NCBI GenBank assembly: GCA_021234155.1
Contig: JAJEKV010000027.1
Span: 11,420,716 to 11,484,715, forward strand
Length of the DNA: 64,000 nucleotides
From: Isoetes taiwanensis
Lineage: Eukaryota; Streptophyta; Lycopodiopsida; Isoetales; Isoetaceae
Direction of reading: 5' to 3'
The notes under the pieces are model-generated. The model was not told the DNA's origin, searched no databases, and was given only the letters and a program-made list of their open reading frames with translations. Every line of letters starts with the position of its first letter. The stretch's first letter is position 1. Made by a program: the position numbers and the translations under genes. This document shows, piece after piece, positions 11,551 through 22,079 of the stretch.

Positions 11551-12047
11551 GGATGGTGAGAGAATTCAAGGTGGGTGATAGCGTGTAGCTCAAGATAAAG
11601 GTGAAACAAGCGAAGATGCGCATCAGCAACTGCAAGAAACTTGCTCCAAGGTGGGCGGGACGTTTCAAGATTTTGAAGCGAGTAGAGAGCCGAGCCTATA
11701 AGTTCGACTTGCCTGACCATCTAAAGGTTCATAAAGTCTTCCACATGAGCCTATAAAAGAGGCACAACCCAAACCTAGAAGAGGTCTTGGAGACTCCAAC
11801 TTTGTTGGAATTGACGGAGGAACAAATTGAGATAGTTTCCGAATCAATTCTTGACAAAGTGTTCAAGAAAACAAGAAGGTCTCAGTTCCTTCTATATTTG
11901 GTCAAGTGGAAGCAGTTGCTAGTGGAAGATGCGACATGGGTATTGAAGCAACATCTAGAGAAGCAATACCTGCAATTTATGGAGCAGTTTGACGGCCAAG
12001 TCATCTCCGAATTGGTCGACACCAACCCATCAGGTGCTCTTAGCTAA
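11551..12047 (+). pseudogene. chromovirus integrase C-terminus and chromodomain
   Basis: The frame reads REFKVGDSV, then KLAPRWAGRFKIL, DLPDHLKVHKVFH, a linker with LEETPTLLELTEEQIEIV-like sequence, and FLLYLVKWKQLLVEDATWV. The last block is a chromodomain of the kind that directs chromovirus integration to heterochromatin. An in-frame TAG lies near 11584. A TAA at about 11756 falls where the family has a Leu (FHMSL then KRHNP). The first aromatic cage residue is a Tyr in FLLYLVKW. Confidence 0.85.
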
Positions 12048-12119
12048 GCTTATGTATGCCTTAGTGTAAGTGCAGGAACCATATGCATTCTAGGTTAGCG
12101 GGGATGCATACGTGAAGAT

Positions 12120-12560
12120 CTTGGAGCATGGGCAATGATGAAATCCCCCCTTGGGCATTCTCTAGGCCAGTACGCACCCGGAGTGCGCATGACCGAAAGG
12201 GTCATGTGGAGTGCATTATCATGGACGATGATGGGATCATTGGAGTGTTCCTTAGCTTAAACCTTTAGGGCCATGATGCACTGCGAGTGTGCATGACCAA
12301 AGGGGTCATGTACGAGTAGGCACGGGATCATGGGCGATGATGGGATCATCGTTAGGATATTCTCTATGCCATGATGCATGGCATGTGCACATGATCATAG
12401 GGGGGTCTTGATGAGGTAAGCGTAATCATGTGTGATGATGGGATCGTCTGGGACGTTCCCTAGCCTAAACCCCCAGGTGCATGAGGCACTGCGGGTACAC
12501 GATCAAGGGGATCCTGTACAAGATAGCACCCGATCATGACCGATGATAGGATCGTCTTAA
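12120..12560 (+). repeat. ~100-bp-period array of small hairpins
   Basis: GATCATGGGCGATGATGGGA-type blocks recur near 12124, 12225, 12328, 12428 and 12533. The core GATGATGGGATCATC is a 6-bp stem with a GGG loop. The blocks lie between the chromodomain frame and the LTR. The same kind of array occurs in inverse orientation at about 17100-17440. Confidence 0.7.
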
Positions 12561-13031
12561 ACGGTCATTAAGCTCAAATACTATGGGCCATGATTGAGTG
12601 CAAGGTAGTAGGGATAGCCTTGAGCTAGTAGTTCGGCTCAAGGAGGTAATTAGGGGGGTGGTCCCCTAAAACCACATTATTAACTAAATTAACGTAATGT
12701 GCTACTTGTGCAGGAAAATGAAGGGGAGCATGAAAGATGGAGCACGTTACGAAAAGATAGGATTCATAGATTTTAAACTTAACTATGAACCCCTAAACTT
12801 GTTATGATAACATTATGTGCAAACTTTCATAATAATAGTTATTAAGGCTATATAATTTTGTATAAGTATATAAATGTAGCCTTACAATTAACATCATAAG
12901 TAATTAAAGGGAAGTTGATCTTTTCAGTAAAGTTAAGTTCCTATATTCTTGTTGTGAGTTTTTTCAAGGTTAATGCAGGTTCGTCACCTTACCATAATGT
13001 CGAGGATATCATTATGCTAAGAGAGGGAGAA

Positions 13032-14195
13032 TGTGACGTTCCCTAAAAATATACAGTATAATATACATATATTTCTAGGCCACGTTACCATACAAGCCTA
13101 CCTTCGTAGCCTTGTATTCCGTATAAGTGTGAAAGGGAGCATGGCTAAGTTATTCACGTAACTTAGCTAACCTTAGGGATGGACCATTTTTCATCTGTTG
13201 TGGTATAGCCTAGCTCAGCAGCCCCCAGAGCATGTGTGCTTCAAAAGGCATGGGATCTACTTCGAACCCTTTGAAGATCATGGAGATGCCAGGCGCAGGA
13301 AGGAGTTCCTCAGGAGCAAGTACTTGGAGTAGAGTCTTTTGTAGACTACCTGGAAGTTAGGATTCCAGGTGGGTTAGCATTTTGTATCTATAGTAGAGCC
13401 ATTCTAGAACTTTCAATCTAGATCTTCAACCCTTCGAGTGGGCTGGGTATAGTCGATCGCTTCGAATGGGCTGGGTATGGGTCCGGCATTTCCTGGATCA
13501 ATGATGTCCCCCTGAATCTTAAGAGTTGCAGGTGTCGGCCTGGCCCTTATTTTGGGGAGTTCAGTCGGGTAAGGACGTGTGTCGCCACGATCCTCTAGCC
13601 GCCCATGGGGCCACTAGTCCTCGGGAAGGGAATATGCAATCCTTCCTACGTCATCGGACCGGGGAGATGCAACCCGGAGTAGTCCCAATGGGTGATACCA
13701 TGAGACTACGTCTCCGACAGGTTATAGTCATGCCAGAGCCCAATTTAGCTCATCTGCAATGTAAGCGCATGAGGGGCGCATAAAGTGGTCAACACTAGCC
13801 ATTGTCTATAACCAGCCTCGTCATTGTTATATCTCGGTTTTCTCTATCTTGAGGCCCAGCCGTCAGTCTACTTCCCTTATGAGTCTGAGCCTGGGTAGGA
13901 GCTCATACGTGTTATGATATGTTGTTATCTTTGATGTGCCTTTGGATGTATGGATGTGCTATCCTTCGAGGTAGTTGGTTATACTGTTATTGCTAGTGCT
14001 GACGTTATGTTTATGCGTCCGTTATTATAGGAGCCCATAGGCAAAGGGCGCGCAAGACACCTTCGTGTCCCCTTCCCGCACTACGGTTATCCCAGGTGTG
14101 CGGTAGACGAAGGGCCCATGCGGCCGGAAGGTTGGATGGGGGATTTCCCACGAGATGTATGACGGGGCGTCGTATATTTGGTGGGGAGCGTCACA
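13032..14195 (+). repeat. chromovirus LTR (single)
   Basis: It starts TGTGACGTTCCC right after a purine-rich tract and ends GGGGAGCGTCACA. Its distal half is the reverse complement of a stretch in the LTRs at 15.06 kb and 33.75 kb (for example GGGCGCGCAAGACACCTTCG), so the family is the same but this copy is more diverged. Length is 1164 bp. Confidence 0.85.
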
Positions 14196-14399
14196 ACTAT
14201 TGTTCCTCTCAACACTGCCACTAGGCTCTTCGAGGTTCCCTTTGGCATTCAGGTCTCCACTACGCAGGCTTGGGATTAGGTCATCTTAGCTTTTTGAAGA
14301 CATTTGCTTTGTTGGAGAGGCACAACTTTATCACTGGCTAATGTATTCAAGTAGCTAAGTTAGCTTAATAACACCTACATATATATAAATCTGCTATGT

Positions 14400-14612
14400 T
14401 GGCCCTAGCCTCTAAATTTAAAGAGATTGTTGCCACGGTTCGCAACTTTGTATGGTGTGGCAATAAAGCAGGCACAATGGTTAAGATTGCATGGAAAAAG
14501 TGAATACAACTCAATGAAAGATGGCAGGTCTGGGCATGATGGACCTATCTCTGCATAACAAAGTCTTAATCTCCAAGTTTGCCAGACGGGTCTTGTTTGG
14601 ACTGACGTAGTT
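14400..14612 (+). pseudogene. L1-type LINE reverse transcriptase scrap
   Basis: One frame reads IVATVRNFVWCGNKAGTMVK followed by IAWKK. After a shift another reads GLGMMDLSLHNKVLISKF then ARRVLFGL. These correspond to the post-RT region of plant L1 elements (FLWCG...GGLGI...N.AL..K). It is unrelated to LINEs B and D, which end in a zinc cluster. The surrounding 14200-14400 may be more of the same element. Confidence 0.6.
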
Positions 14613-15049
14613 GTATAGCCTGTGATTGCTTATTCAGGCTCTTGAGCATTCTTGTCTGTTTGGAAAATCGGCATATCCTATGTCTTCCCATAAAGCCACA
14701 GCCTCATGCATCTTCTTTTCTCTGTAAGGTTCTTTACATCTTTCAAATTGGTCTCAAGTTACATCACCTTTTCTTTGGATACCTTTGCCTCATCTCCCTG
14801 GCTTTATTATTCTTGTTTCGTCCATGCACCCGCAGACGTAGGGTTGATGGCTTTTCAGCAGGTATAACTCATCTTAAAAGTTTGATACTCTGATAGTCAT
14901 CTCCGTGGCAGGATTTTAAGGACAATTACAGTTTGACACGACGAGATTATTATATATAGAAAGTGGTTGCTGACAACATCCCCCAACGACCCAACACTAC
15001 TACTGAGTCTGTGTGGCAAATTAGAGTTGATATTTTATAAACAAACAAG
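14613..15049. other. spacer before the chromovirus LTR
   Basis: No supported gene. The five bases at 15050-15054 (TTGTT) are the left copy of the target-site duplication of the element that starts at 15055. Confidence 0.5.
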
Positions 15050-15054
15050 TTGTT

Positions 15055-16673
15055 TGTGACGCTCCCTGCTAAATATACGGCGCCCGGCCGTACACTCGGC
15101 AGGAAATCCCCCATCCGGTCCATCAACCACATGGGCCCTCCGTCTAACCCGCACTCTGAGAGAATCCTAGTGCGGGCAGGGGACACGAAGGTGTCTTGCG
15201 CGCCCTTCCCCTATCGGCTCCTATCACAGCGGAAGCATAAACAACGTCAGAACTAGCAATAACAATACAACATACTACCTCGAAGGGTAGTCCATCACAT
15301 ACCCATAAGAGCAAAGAAGATAATCATAAACCATAAAACATAAGAGCTCCTACCCATGGCTCTGACTCATAAGGAGGATGACTGACTGGCTAGGCCTCAA
15401 GATAGAGCAGACCGAGTCATAACAATGGCGAGGGCTGGCATAAGACAATGGCTAGGGTTGACCACTCCATCCGCCTCCCCCGTGCATACTTTGCGTGATG
15501 GGCTCAATCAGCTCTCGCATGACTCTAGCCTTCCTGATCACGCAATCCCATGGCATCACCCATCTGGGACTACTCCAGTTGCATCTCCCTCGGGTCCGGC
15601 CGAGGCAAGAAGGGTTGCATCTCCCCTTCCCGGGTCTAGAGGTTCCACGGGCGCTAGAGAATCGTGGCGACACACCATTCATACCCGACCAACCCCCCAA
15701 AACAAGAGCCAAGCCGACACTTGCAACTCTTGAGAGGCGGGTGACACCATCGCCCGGGAGGTGTCGGACCCATGCTCGCCCACACCTAAGTGACCCCACC
15801 ATAAACCTAGCTCACTATGGGATCCCCCAGAGCCCCCCACTCCGGCAGGATCCTCCCTCCGCATTGCCTCTAGCCCCCGTTGTGTAGTGCCGAGTCACAT
15901 CATAGCCTCCATAGCCCTGGGTTTCCTATGCACAGTGCCGCAACTAATAGGAACTAAGGCATCTAATCTAGGAGCATACTACATATGGCTCTAGGTCTCT
16001 ACCCCCCTTCCCAATACAAGAGGAGCAAACATGATCAACCATCGTCACATAATCATCACATCATGAGAATAATCATAAGAACATCTTAACCTAATCATAC
16101 AAATCTAACTTACAGTTAGGGTTCCTTGATTAGGGTTCAAGATGATGCATGAGGGTTCTAGGATGGCTCTACCCTAGATACAAGATACTAACTCATCTGG
16201 AATGCTAATTCCAGATGAACTACTATGACTACTACTCTACATACCTGCTCCTGAAGCACTCCCTCCAAACCCGGGCGTCTCCATGACCGTCGAAGTGTTC
16301 GAGGTAGCTCCCACTCCTGCTGATGCGCTCACGCTCTGGGGGCTGCCATGCTATGCTGTGCCACAGCAGACGGTTCTCGAAACGGAGTTTCGAGCGCGAA
16401 GAAGGTTCCCAGACTGTTGGAGCCAGAAAAGAGGCCTAGGGTTAGGGTTTAGGCCTTTATAGGTTAGGGTTCACATGTTATGCCACGTGGCTCCAATAGG
16501 GTAAGACCGTGTGGCGGGTGCCCAATAGGTTAAGGCCACGTGGAAAATGGTCTTAACCTAAGGTTGGCTAAGTTATATGAATAACTTAGTCATGCCCCCT
16601 AGAGCCACAATCTATGGTATACAAGGCTATGAAGATAGACTTGTATAGTGACGGGTCCAGGAATATACGTATT
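15055..16673 (-). repeat. outer chromovirus 3' LTR, inner end deleted
   Basis: It begins TGTGACGCTCCC and matches the 5' LTR at 33750 over nearly its whole length. At 16673 it stops inside GGAATATACGTATT and passes straight into AAGGTGACGAACC, which belongs to the internal region. The last roughly 35 bp of the LTR plus the purine tract seen in the relative at 13.0 kb are absent, which is a deletion. A perfect 10-bp inverted repeat (CATCTGGAAT, GCTA loop) lies at 16194-16217. Divergence from the 5' LTR is concentrated at 15400-15960. Confidence 0.9.
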
Positions 16674-17099
16674 AAGGTGACGAACCTACTCTACTCCTGC
16701 AAAAGCACACAACAAGAATATATGAACTTAACTCTATTGAAAAGATCAACTTTTCGTTAATTACTTATTATGTAATTATAAAGCTATATTTATAAGTTAT
16801 ACAAAATTATATAGCTATAACAACTATTATTATCAAAGTATACACATAATATTATTACAACAAATTTAGGAGTTCATAGTTAGTCTAAAATCTATGACTC
16901 CTATCTTCTCGTAACGTGCTCCCTCCTTCATGCTTCCCTTCACTGGCCTGCACAAGTAGCACATTACGTTATATAAGTTAATAAGTTTGTGGTTTTAGGG
17001 GACCACCCCCCTTACCTACCTCCTTGAGCCGAACTACTAACTCAAGGTTACCCTACTACCTTGCACTCGATCATGGCCCTTTCGGATTTGAGCTTAAGG

Positions 17100-17440
17100 A
17101 CCATTTAAGATGATCCTATCATCGCCCATGATCAAGTGCTACCTTGTACTCTGCTACACCGGTGCCGAAAAATTTAGTGCATCATGCCCCAAGGGTTTTA
17201 AGCTAGGGAACGTCTCACGATCCCATCATCGCAAGATGATCACTTTGACCTTCACCATGACCCTCCTACGGCCAGGTGTGCGTACCCCGCATCGCGGCAT
17301 AGAGAGCATCCGATCGATGTCCCATCATCGCCCACCATGCCTCAATCCTCACTCACATGACCCTAATGGTCATGCGCACCTCTTGGTGTGTGCTGGCCTA
17401 GAGAATGCCTTAAAGGCGTATCCCATCATCGCCCACACAT
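17100..17440 (-). repeat. hairpin array in outer chromovirus 3' internal region
   Basis: Blocks of GATCCCATCATCGC/ATCATCGCCCATGATC type recur near 17112, 17219, 17310 and 17418, roughly every 100 bp. They are the reverse-orientation counterparts of the array at 12120-12560 and occupy the same place between chromodomain and LTR. The longest open frame here (17110-17505, plus) is a by-product. Confidence 0.65.
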
Positions 17441-17539
17441 TCCAAGATTCTGGCACATGCACTCTACTAACTAGAATACATGAGCCAGAACTTAAGGCTA
17501 ACTAAGAAACATACTAAGCTAACCTCCTGGCAAGTCGGC

Positions 17540-17990
17540 GTCGATCAATTCGGAGACGACTCGTCCATCAACTCCTTCATAAACTCTGGGTATTGCTTCT
17601 CCAAATCTTACTTCAATACCCAGATCGTGTCTTCCACGGGCAAGTGATTCCACTTGACCAACTACTGGAGGAATTTAGATCACCTAGTCCTCTTGAATGA
17701 CTTATCAAGAAGCAATTCAGGCACAATTTCAACTTGATCCTCCGTCATTTCCAACAAAGTTGGAGTATCCAAAACCTCCTCAGGGTTAGGATCGTGCCTT
17801 TTCAATAGACTCACATGGAAGACCTTAAGGTGGGCTGAGAGATCCAACTTGTAGGCTTGGGAGCCCACTCTTCTCCAAGATCTTGAACGGACCGGCCCAC
17901 CTAGGGGCGAGCTTCTTACAATTGCCGATGCGAAGCTTCCCTTGCTTAACCTTTACTTGAGCCAAACTTTATCTCTCACAACAAAACAAC
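17540..17990 (-). pseudogene. outer chromovirus integrase C-terminus and chromodomain
   Basis: Reading right to left gives KQGKLRIGNCKKLAPRWAGP then FKILEK. A shifted frame (17680-17868) gives YKLDLSAHLKVFHVSLLKRH followed by TPTLLEMTEDQVEIVPE. Past a stop, the chromodomain continues (LVKWNHLPVEDTIWV, DLEKQYPEFMKEL). The linker and chromodomain match the plus-strand copy at 11551-12047 closely. Stops and shifts make it non-coding. Confidence 0.8.
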
Positions 17991-18159
17991 TCTCGAGGAG
18001 TTTTATGTCTATCTGCTAGACTCTTCAGATGTGCCCATGCTGTTTGAAGATATTCCCATACTTCTACCAAAAGCTACCGCGTCGTTGTTGAGAAACTTCC
18101 ACCTAGGGCACTAGATTATGCCACATAACTAGGGTCAAGCATTGATAATCAGAATCGAT

Positions 18160-18513
18160 CATGGAGGAGACATCTTCGATGACTCTTGCTTCATATTATT
18201 GTACGTAATTGACCAGGTGGATGTACTCGGCCCATTTGGATTACTTGTTCCAATCATAGTTTCTCAACGTGCTCTCCAAAATTGTGTTGGTGCGGTCCCT
18301 TTGCCGATTTGACTGCAAATGATAAGCAAAACTCATCAACAAGTTGGTGCAGCTCGTGTTGAAGAAGTCTTGCTAAACGTCGCTAAAAGAACTTCGGATC
18401 TCTATTGGTGATGATCGACCTGTGCATTCCATGCAGCCTAAAAGAACTCTTACGTAGACCACACGGCTAGATCCAAGGCGCTGACTATGGTGTGGCATGG
18501 CAAGTATGTGCCC
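18160..18513 (-). pseudogene. outer chromovirus integrase core, distal half
   Basis: The minus strand from 18513 reads GHILAMPHHSQRLGSSRVVY, then a decayed SDRDP-like region. It continues as FFNTSCTNLLMSFAYHLQSN and RQRDRTNTILESTLRNY, matching the gypsy integrase segment around SxAYHPQTDGQTERxN. The catalytic Glu position reads Asp (RQRDRTN). This piece continues the segment at 27921-28094; the inner element lies between the two halves. Confidence 0.75.
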
Positions 18514-19046
18514 TGTTAGTCCTGTGCCTCCTGGTACAGGACTATTCATGCATACGACGGGCCAGGTCAAGAACAAGGATCCACAGTCAGCCACGGGTCA
18601 GCCATCAAAGGCTCAGCAGAAGACCAAGCAGCAGACCACGCAGTCAAAGCCTGCGTCCGTCCACAAGAGGCGCCGCTCAGACAAGTGACGGCCCCGCCAC
18701 CGCCAAGACATCGGCGTGATTCTAGGCATTTCAAGAGGCACCGCCAAAGATTCCTCAGAATCAGGCCTCCTTCCGTGAGCGGCACCGACCGATCGGTCGA
18801 GTGTCTATATTGGGCCAAAGGCCATTGTACTATATATATGAGTAGAGCTAGCACATGAGTTTTAGATGAGTTTTGAGTCTTGTCTCTCTTCAGTCTTCCT
18901 CTCATTGTTCTCTTCTGTTCTGTTTTCTTCTTCTTGCTCTTTTCTTGCAAATCCCGCGTGACATAGTCCCCCAGATTCTCCTGTTAGATCCAAGGGTCCT
19001 CACAGAGGGCTGTCTTGCAGGAGTTCCCGAACCCAGACCCCAAACA
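18514..19046 (+). repeat. inner gypsy 5' LTR
   Basis: It starts TGTTAGTCCTGTGCCTCCTG and ends CAGACCCCAAACA. It matches the 3' LTR, but lacks about 60 bp that the 3' LTR carries after TCTCTCTTCAGTCTTC. A TATA-like box lies inside at 18829. Confidence 0.9.
18829..18840 (+). promoter_or_regulatory. TATA-like box in inner LTR
   Basis: ACTATATATATG follows a GGGCCAAAGGCCATTGT palindromic stretch. The same arrangement occurs in the 3' LTR (about 27649-27660). It is the likely element promoter, with transcription starting a few tens of bases downstream. Confidence 0.5.
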
Positions 19047-19047
19047 C

Positions 19048-19063
19048 TGTCGCCGCTGCCGGG
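19048..19063 (+). other. primer-binding site resembling tRNA-Asp type
   Basis: Directly after the LTR end, TGTCGCCGCTGCCGGG resembles the plant tRNA-Asp primer site TGGCGCCGTTGCCGGG at 14 of 16 positions. This differs from the tRNA-iMet site used by the other LTR elements in the window. Confidence 0.6.
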
Positions 19064-19093
19064 TCTGATTCGATTTTCCTTTCTTCGGTCGCA

Positions 19094-20415
19094 ATGTCTG
19101 TCAGAAACTTCACGCCAGAAGAACTTCTTTCCCAGACGGCGTCTCGCTTGGAGCGCCATCATCGAAGGGAAGCTGTTCGTGACATGTATGGATCTGCTTA
19201 TGACATTGAGGGAGGCCACATTCGGTCTAGGGCTCAGTCGGCGCCACCCACCCCTCGTGTCATGTCACGTCCAAATTCTCCGCCTCAAGCGTGCAAACAT
19301 TGCTCACAGCCTCAGTCTCCTCATCACTATCAGGAGCCCTATCCGGCTCAACCTGCTCAACCTTACTTTCATACCCCAGAACATGCCTTCATCCATCAGT
19401 CTTCTGGCCATACGCCTCTGCCTTCACAACCATCATCTCCTACGGGTGGACAGGGATATCCACATGTCTCTTTTGCTCCTCCCCAGGAATTTCCCTTCCC
19501 TACCTTTCCCACCGCTCTTCTTGTTTACAATCTTACAGACCTCAAAACCAATGATCAGGCACCTCCCGTACCTCCACCTCAGCCACCCCTTCAGCAGGGT
19601 CTTTCCAGCACCTTACCACCTCCAACCGCACCTCAATATCCTCACTATCATGTTTCCCCGTCCAGCCCGGCACTTTTACCTCTACCTTTCGGACCCTTTT
19701 AAGCTGACTTATCCCACCTTTGGCAACACGAAAGGCAAACCTTTAGACCAAAGTGCTCGGGCCCACATGGAAGAATTTGAGGCTCGGCTGTCCCTGAATG
19801 GTCATGCGCAACCTCAACTGAAATTCCACATCTTTTTCCACCACCTTTAATCGTGGCTCCTCATCAATGGCTCATGTCCAACAAAAGCCACCGGAAACAA
19901 GATTGGTCGGAAATGAGAACTGCTTTTCTTTCTCACTATGGGACCACGGATGATGATCAACTTCATCTCAAGCAACTCAATGACCTTCAACAAGAGCCCA
20001 CGAGTCCGCCTCGGACTTTGCGGATCGACTTCACATTCTCGCTCAAGAAAACTCAAGGAACCCCACACGAGCCGGATCTTGGTCTGGTTTCTCCAAGGAC
20101 TTCCTCCAAATATCCGACTCATGACTGAATACCATACCAAGACTTTGGAGCAAAGCTATCGATCTTGTCAATCACTTTCGATCAATGTTTCCTCCCGTCG
20201 TGGCGTGGCTCTTCGTGAGCTCCCTTTCATTCCACCCGCCATGGTTCCCCGGACTCTTGTTCAACCTCAACACGCCAATCCCTAGCCGCGGTCGGATCTG
20301 GTGCCATATCTCGCAAATATCAAGGCCACTTGGCGAATGAGTGCAACTCCACCAATGGCCCGCCTCATTGTAAAAGATGCAACATGTGCAATCATGCCAC
20401 GGAAGAGTGCACTCG
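19094..20415 (+). pseudogene. inner gypsy gag
   Basis: The frame from ATG 19094 (202 aa) starts SVRNFTPEELLSQTASRLER and becomes very Pro/Gln/Ser/His-rich, an unusual low-complexity N-terminal part. After a shift near 19700 the capsid-like block follows (FGNTKGKPLDQSARAHMEEF, then an FHHL-stop). Another shift leads to FLSHYGTTDDDQLHLKQLND, and then FLQGLPPNIRLMTEYHTKTL. Two zinc knuckles lie near 20325-20415: a GHLANEC end and CKRCNMCNHATEEC. The shifts make it a pseudogene. The 325-codon frame across the LTR and gag is only partly real (its last 50 codons). Confidence 0.7.
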
Positions 20416-20419
20416 CATC

Positions 20420-21240
20420 CTGTTATGCTTCAACCTCCTGCTCATATTGTCCAGGACACGGAAGTTATCCCCCATATTCAGACTCCTGAAGTCGAGATTG
20501 TGGACGTCGGCAACAATCAGCCTGTCCGCATTGCTGCAAATCTTCCGACACCCTATCGTAACAGGGCCGTCACGCTCTTCAAAAAGTTCAAACACATTTT
20601 CGCCTGGAGCTACAGAGATCTTCGGGGGATCAACAAAACCTTGGGGGAACTCACCATTCCTACCAAGTCTGATGCACGTCCAGTCTAGCAACGACAGTAC
20701 CGGCTCAACCCCAATTACCGTGATCGCGTCAAGGCGGAAATTGACAAACTCCTTGCTGCAGGTTTGATCTATGAGGTCAAACATTCTGAATGGGTGAGCC
20801 CCATCGTCATTGCACTCAAACACAATGGTAAGATCCGCGTTTGCGTGGACTACCGAAAACTCAATCAGGCCACGGAGCGTGATCATTTTCCACTTCCCTT
20901 CACGCACCGTGTTCCGAAGAGGTCATTGGACATGAGATGTACTCCTTCATGGATGGTTTTTCGGCTACAATCAGATCTCAATCAAAGAATCTGATCAACT
21001 CAAGACTACTTTCACCACCCCGTAGGCACTTTTTGCCTACAAGGTGGTTCCTTTTGGCTTGTCAAACTCTCCATCCACGCTTTTCAACGATCATGCTCTC
21101 GTTTTCATGATTTTATGAAGGAAAATCCCTTCTTACAAATTTTTCAAGATGACTTCTCGCTTACGCCCATGGCTGACCATTTGGATAAATTGGAACTCGT
21201 CTTTCGAAAAATGTGATGAGTCCGCATTAGTCTCAATCCC
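20420..21240 (+). pseudogene. inner gypsy reverse transcriptase
   Basis: A leader (EVIPHIQTPEVEIVDV, FKKFKHIFAWSYRDLRGI) precedes the RT fingers (AEIDKLLAAGLIYEVKHSEW, VSPIVIALKHNGKIRVCVDY, RKLNQATERDHFPLPF). The palm is present as MDGFSGYNQISIKE (shifted frame, about 20950-20990), FGLSNSPSTF and the catalytic box FQDDFSL near 21140. Thumb motifs follow (SLNPEKCTF). Frames shift near 20690 (in-frame TAG), 20910, 21000 and 21060. No clear protease DTG/DSG was seen between gag and RT. Confidence 0.8.
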
Positions 21241-21559
21241 GAGAAATGCACCTTTTGTGTCACCTCGGTGCTCTGTTAGGACACGTTGTCGATGCAAAGC
21301 GTATCACCACGGATCCCCGCCAAAATCGTTTGTGTGCTCAAAGCTCAAGCACCGGCCAATATCAAGGAGACACGCTCTTTCCCCGGTAAGGTCAATTATT
21401 ACTCCACCTTCATTCCCTCGCCTAGCGACCATTGCAGATCCCATTCATAAACTCACGGGTGATGAATCCACCTGGCTTGGAATTCCCAGCGGATGATCTT
21501 TGCTTTCCAACAATTGAAGCTTTTGCTTACTCAGGCCCCGGTTCTTGTTCCTCCTCAAT

Positions 21560-22000
21560 GGGACAAGCCCTTTCATGTACATGTCGATGTCTCAGCGTTT
21601 GCTATTGGAGCTGTTCTTTCTCAAGAATATGATGCGCATTAATCGACAAACCAAATCGATCACGCCCGGTAGAAAACTCAATTACTGCTGAAGCGCAACT
21701 ATTCCGCCACGAGGCGTGAAGCTTTGGGTCTCATTTTCTACGTGTCCAACGCCTTCCGTCACTACCTTTTTGGGCGGTCGGATCAAATTCTTTGTTGACC
21801 ACCAAGCACTCCTTTATTTGATCAACAAATCCACACCCACGGGCCGCATTGCTCGTTGGGTCCTTCTTCTCCAGGAATTTGCACCTTTTGAAATTGTTCA
21901 CAAGGCCGGCAAATCTCATGTTGTCCCGGATTATCTTTCACGCATCCACACAGATGATCCCTCCACTGGAGTCTCCGACGCTTTTCCTGACGCTCAACTC
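21560..22000 (+). pseudogene. inner gypsy RNase H
   Basis: Blocks read VDVSAFAIGAVLSQ, then NYSATRREALGLIFYVSNAF and RHYLFG in shifted frames. The open frame from 21716 continues with IKFFVDHQALLYLINKSTPT and FEIVHKAGKSHVVPDYLSRI. This is the standard gypsy RNase H layout. At least two shifts precede 21716. Confidence 0.8.
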
Positions 22001-22079
22001 TTTTTAGTCACGGCAACACCACATTGGTTCCATGACTTTCAGCAGTACCTCCTCACAGGCGCTCTTCCACCAGAGGACA

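Larger units (their letters stand above)
11535..14195 (+). mobile_element. chromovirus (Ty3/gypsy) 3' part
   Basis: The order is integrase C-terminal region with chromodomain (11551-12047), a long non-coding 3' internal region, a purine-rich tract (GAGAGGGAGAA, ending at 13031) and one LTR (13032-14195) with TGTGACG...CGTCACA ends. The 5' two thirds of the element are missing. It belongs to the same family as the minus-strand element at 15.06-35.37 kb, judging by the chromodomain, the 3' internal hairpin repeats and the LTR ends. Confidence 0.85.

Noticed and set aside
15425-15887. Overlapping 100-130 codon frames on both strands
   Set aside because: They lie inside an LTR, are Pro/Ser/Arg-rich from GC composition, and are not open in the partner LTR.
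18873-19850. 325-codon plus frame across the inner 5' LTR and gag
   Set aside because: It starts inside the LTR and for most of its length is out of frame with the gag blocks; only its last part (from about 19700) is the real gag frame.
20392-20907. 171-codon minus frame
   Set aside because: It is antisense to clear RT motifs on the plus strand, so it is a shadow.
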